Shown: positions 61,230 through 64,000 of the stretch, in pieces
Layout: every line of letters begins with the position of its first letter
Numbering within the stretch: the first letter of the stretch is position 1
Source: Acidicapsa acidisoli
GTDB lineage: Bacteria; Acidobacteriota; Terriglobia; Terriglobales; Acidobacteriaceae
Assembly (NCBI RefSeq): GCF_025685625.1
Contig: NZ_JAGSYI010000002.1
Location: 1,842,828 to 1,906,827 of the forward strand
Length of the DNA: 64,000 nucleotides
Direction: 5' to 3'
Translations under genes and position numbers: made by a program
The notes under the pieces: model-generated
What the model was told of the DNA's origin: nothing
Database searches by the model: none
What the model saw: only the letters and a program-made list of their open reading frames with translations

Positions 61230-64000
61230 ATGAAGAGATTCTTAGTTCAGGCCACAGGGATGCTTTCCGTCCTCATGATGGCTATCTTTTCTGTTTCCGC
61301 ATCAGGCCAGACGTTGTCTCTCAATGATAAGAGCGTCATTCAGAACAAGCTGAATCGCATTGGCATGAATATCGGAAACATTGATTCCCAGGGGAATGGG
61401 CAGATACTGAAAAACCTGATCGGTTCCGGTAATCCCGGGTTCGAGCCTTTGCAGAACCAGCAGATTTGGACTCTAACCTCAGCCGGAACGACGAACACGT
61501 TCACGGTGCCCGATCGGAACGATGGAGTTCCGGCGAACTACTGGGCAGGAGGAACCTTCTCAGTGGTTGAGTCGCAGTCGCGTGGTGCTGAACTTGGTTG
61601 CACAGGCACGATCGCGTCCAACACCGGCACAAATCATCTGGCATCCAACGTGAGCACTAAGGTCGCTCCCGTGATTACGGTTTCCTCGGAATGCGGCGCT
61701 CCGTTCAGCGCTGGCGACACAGTGATTATGAGGAAATCCACGTATCCAACTCCTGAGTCCTGGTGGGAAAACGGTGGGCTCGGTGGAACGAATGGAACGG
61801 TGAGCGGAGGCGCGAAGCTTCTTTCCGACACAACCGATCTCTGTTCTGACTGCGGAACGCAGGCGTTGAACATGAACGCCTCTGCTGCTGGATCCTCGGC
61901 GATCGCGACTTGGCTTTTTGATACAGATTTCCGGAGTAATTTGTACGTCTTAATCGACGGCACCTATCAGATCTCCTTCTGGGCCAAATCTGCGTCCGGG
62001 AATCCAGCACTGAGCGTTTCCGCAAGCCGCGTTTCCAAGGGCGGCTTCAATTGCGGAACTTACACGCCGAAACTGACTTCCAGCTGGGCACAATACACCC
62101 TGACATGCACGGCATCTGAATCGGCTGCCGGCACAACGCCGGGCGTGGCGAATGTTTCGTTCGCAACAAAAGGCGGATCCATCTATCTGGACAATGTCAG
62201 CTTTGAAAAAACCGCTTCCGATTCCAGCAACACGACGGTCCTCCGCGACCAGGTGATTCAGGCGCTGCAGAACTATTTCGGCTCGTCGACGAGCAACAAT
62301 GCAGGGATGTTTCGCTACGGCGTAGGGCAGAACGGCGAGACGATCGCCAACTGGACTCAACCAGACCATGCGCGTTCACCCGCGGCTGCGGGAACCGGAT
62401 ACTTTGTGGCTCCGAACGGCGCGGGGGCGATGCATCTGTCCCTTGAGGACTATCTGGTCATTTGCCAGTTGTTGAATGTACAGCCGTATCTCGAGGTTCC
62501 AGCAACATTCTCGACGAATGATGCAGCGAATCTGATCGATTTTCTCGCCGGCTCCTCAAGCTCGACCTATGGTAGCCGCCGCTCGGCCCTGGGCCAGGAA
62601 GAGCCCTGGACCAGCGTCTTCAGCACGATTCATCTCTCCTTCTGCGACGAATGCTGGAACGGAACCGCGCTGCCAGGCCAGTCTCTGCCCTACCGCGCCG
62701 GCGCTCCGAACGGTGAATACTACTACGACTACAGCGTGCGCGCCCGGGATATTTTTGAGGCGATGCGTGCCAGCAGTGCTTACTCGGCGTCCTCCTTTGA
62801 CCTGGTCATGGGCGCTCAGACTTCGGTCAGCAAATCGATGGACGCGGCGATCCGCCGGGCGCGTCCGGATTCCATAGAGATCGGAAGCAATCTCTATGGC
62901 ACGGTCAACAGCTACGGATCTGACGCCGCTCTATGGCAGCCGGCGGTGGTCGAACCATACGAAATGGTGACCAACCCAGCCGATCCCAGCAACTTCTACC
63001 AGTCCGTGCATGATTATCAGTCCCAGAAAACCTGCGGAGTGTCGGGCACGGCAGCTTGCAATGTGCACATCTACGAGGGCGGCCAGAACACCATCGCCGG
63101 CAATATCGATCAGCAGCACCTGGACTACATCAACTCTGGAGCCGGACAAGCAGTGATATCGGCCCTACAGCCTTTGCTGGATCTTCAGTACTACGGCATC
63201 AGGTCTCAGTCTTTGCTGGGGTTGGCAGGAGATAAGAGCAGTGACACGAACGGCAAAACCTTGAAGTCTCTTGGTGGCGCTGTTGATATGGGCGGGACGA
63301 CGAATAACATGCGTCCAGAATTCCTGGGCTTGTCGCTGGTGAATCAGTCTATGATTGGTCCGATGTACGCCTGCCCGATCTCCAACAACCCGGCGTATAA
63401 CTTCGCAGGTTCGGCAAACGGCAATTCTCCGATACCCGCGCTGAAGAACGTTCCCTATCTTTATGCCTTCTGCTTTCAGAACGGGAATAATCGCTCGCTG
63501 GTTCTCATTAACACCGACATTTCCGGCTCCCATACCGTCAGCTTCGCCGGCATCAACCTGCCTCAGGGAACAGTCACGGTACGGCAGCTTGCGCCGAACG
63601 ATTTGAACGATATGAACGAGGCTCCAACAGGTGCGGCCAACGGTCAGACGGCAGCGTCGGTAGCCGTAGAGACGAGCACCCTTTCGAGCCCCAAGTCGAT
63701 TGCTCTGCCGAGTTTCTCGGTTACGGCGCTCGATTATACGGTCGCAGAATCAGTGGTGCCTCCGGCAATCTCCAGCAACATTCAGACGACTGAGACACTC
63801 GCCAATGCACAGGCACACACCAACCTCTCGGCATCAGCTGCAACCACGGCCACCACAACGCCGATCATCAATTATCCGAACGGCTTCGGTAGCAGCTGCG
63901 ACTCGGCGAACCTTTGGTTGGAGAACAACGCCTCGTGCGCTTCCCCTTCCGTCCATGTCGTCCCGCACGTAGTTCACAACGCATCGAATATGTTCTTCAA
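61230..64000 (+). CDS. Large secreted multidomain glycan-active protein, cut by window edge
   Basis: At least 923 residues from the ATG at 61230 (AGGAGAAAGTTCG upstream), still open at base 64000. Signal peptide MLSVLMMAIFSVSASG, then a beta-rich N-terminal region, a carbohydrate-binding-like domain (IDGTYQISFWAKSASGNPAL, GGSIYLDNVSFEK), and a barrel-like region (LLNVQPYLEVPATFSTNDAA, FSTIHLSFCDECWN, MRASSAYSASSFDLVMGAQ, VHIYEGGQNTIAGN) resembling alpha-L-arabinofuranosidase/GH-A-type enzymes without a clear NEP motif. A beta domain (RSLVLINTDISGSHTVSFAG) and Ala/Thr linker follow, then INYPNGFGSSCDSANLWLEN, which looks like the start of a legume-lectin-type domain. Probably an extracellular polysaccharide-binding or degrading protein. 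Confidence 0.75.
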   Translation, partial: MKRFLVQATGMLSVLMMAIFSVSASGQTLSLNDKSVIQNKLNRIGMNIGNIDSQGNGQILKNLIGSGNPGFEPLQNQQIWTLTSAGTTNTFTVPDRNDGVPANYWAGGTFSVVESQSRGAELGCTGTIASNTGTNHLASNVSTKVAPVITVSSECGAPFSAGDTVIMRKSTYPTPESWWENGGLGGTNGTVSGGAKLLSDTTDLCSDCGTQALNMNASAAGSSAIATWLFDTDFRSNLYVLIDGTYQISFWAKSASGNPALSVSASRVSKGGFNCGTYTPKLTSSWAQYTLTCTASESAAGTTPGVANVSFATKGGSIYLDNVSFEKTASDSSNTTVLRDQVIQALQNYFGSSTSNNAGMFRYGVGQNGETIANWTQPDHARSPAAAGTGYFVAPNGAGAMHLSLEDYLVICQLLNVQPYLEVPATFSTNDAANLIDFLAGSSSSTYGSRRSALGQEEPWTSVFSTIHLSFCDECWNGTALPGQSLPYRAGAPNGEYYYDYSVRARDIFEAMRASSAYSASSFDLVMGAQTSVSKSMDAAIRRARPDSIEIGSNLYGTVNSYGSDAALWQPAVVEPYEMVTNPADPSNFYQSVHDYQSQKTCGVSGTAACNVHIYEGGQNTIAGNIDQQHLDYINSGAGQAVISALQPLLDLQYYGIRSQSLLGLAGDKSSDTNGKTLKSLGGAVDMGGTTNNMRPEFLGLSLVNQSMIGPMYACPISNNPAYNFAGSANGNSPIPALKNVPYLYAFCFQNGNNRSLVLINTDISGSHTVSFAGINLPQGTVTVRQLAPNDLNDMNEAPTGAANGQTAASVAVETSTLSSPKSIALPSFSVTALDYTVAESVVPPAISSNIQTTETLANAQAHTNLSASAATTATTTPIINYPNGFGSSCDSANLWLENNASCASPSVHVVPHVVHNASNMFF

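Noticed and set aside
1..64000. Search for tRNA, rRNA, IS ends, att sites and phage genes
   Set aside because: No transposase, integrase, terminal inverted repeat pair or RNA gene pattern could be supported by eye in this window.

Overview
The window looks like a chromosomal segment of an Acidobacteriota (Terriglobia/Acidobacteriaceae-type) bacterium. This is inferred from gene content, not from a marker gene. The clues are a long Oar-like TonB-dependent receptor with an N-terminal carboxypeptidase-regulatory-like domain, secreted glycoside hydrolases with chitobiase-type repeats, an ABC permease fused to an M1 peptidase, a BlaI/BlaR1 operon with alpha-helical repeats, and an ExeA-LysM ATPase in an exopolysaccharide locus. 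GC content is moderate, genes are dense, and many starts are ATGA-type overlaps or TTG/GTG starts with good Shine-Dalgarno sequences. No rRNA, tRNA, IS element, prophage or CRISPR array was seen.

Layout. 1-5.8 kb: the edge of dinB (Pol IV), then a D-amino-acid catabolic module (N-acyl-D-amino-acid deacylase, RidA and a GntP-type permease on minus, with a divergent D-serine/D-threonine-type PLP enzyme). 6-14.5 kb: a TPR protein, an Oar-like TonB receptor, a DeoR-type regulator and a divergent GH20 beta-N-acetylhexosaminidase, probably an amino-sugar scavenging group. 14.7-19.9 kb: a secreted GH39-like protein with four chitobiase-type repeats, a decayed FAD-oxidoreductase pseudogene and an orphan ATP-grasp enzyme.

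20-40.4 kb: a roughly 20-kb exopolysaccharide (EPS) locus, all on minus and read from 40.4 kb downwards. It starts with a NusG/UpxY-type antiterminator and continues with Wza export protein, GumC/Wzz chain-length protein, ExeA-LysM ATPase, a CpsD-like ATPase with a broken P-loop, the initiating sugar transferase, a CDP-paratose-2-epimerase-like SDR, WecG-type GT, hexapeptide acyltransferase, Wzx flippase, a GH39-like hydrolase, GT4, Wzy/WaaL-type polymerase, an SGNH acyltransferase, a small secreted protein, a GT, a second acyltransferase and a last GT4. A PilZ protein and a LuxR regulator with a degenerate receiver domain lie upstream and could control it.

42-54 kb: a DUF3300 protein, an ABC ATPase plus ABC-permease/M1-peptidase fusion, a PA14-domain remnant, a BlaI-BlaR1-secreted-protein operon whose last two products share helical repeats, then zwf. 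54-59.5 kb: a second small glycan cluster (Wzy-like protein, GT4, acyltransferase, GT2, NUDIX) transcribed into zwf. 59.5-61.2 kb is gene-poor. A large secreted multidomain protein starts at 61230 and runs off the right edge.

Most intriguing points: the 29-residue repeats shared by the BlaR1 sensor and the secreted product beside it; a possible pseudoknot in the untranslated leader before the UpxY gene; the CpsD-like protein lacking the P-loop lysine next to an intact ExeA-type ATPase; and a 10-bp motif (AAAGTAACCA) upstream of two separate secreted glycan-active-protein genes.
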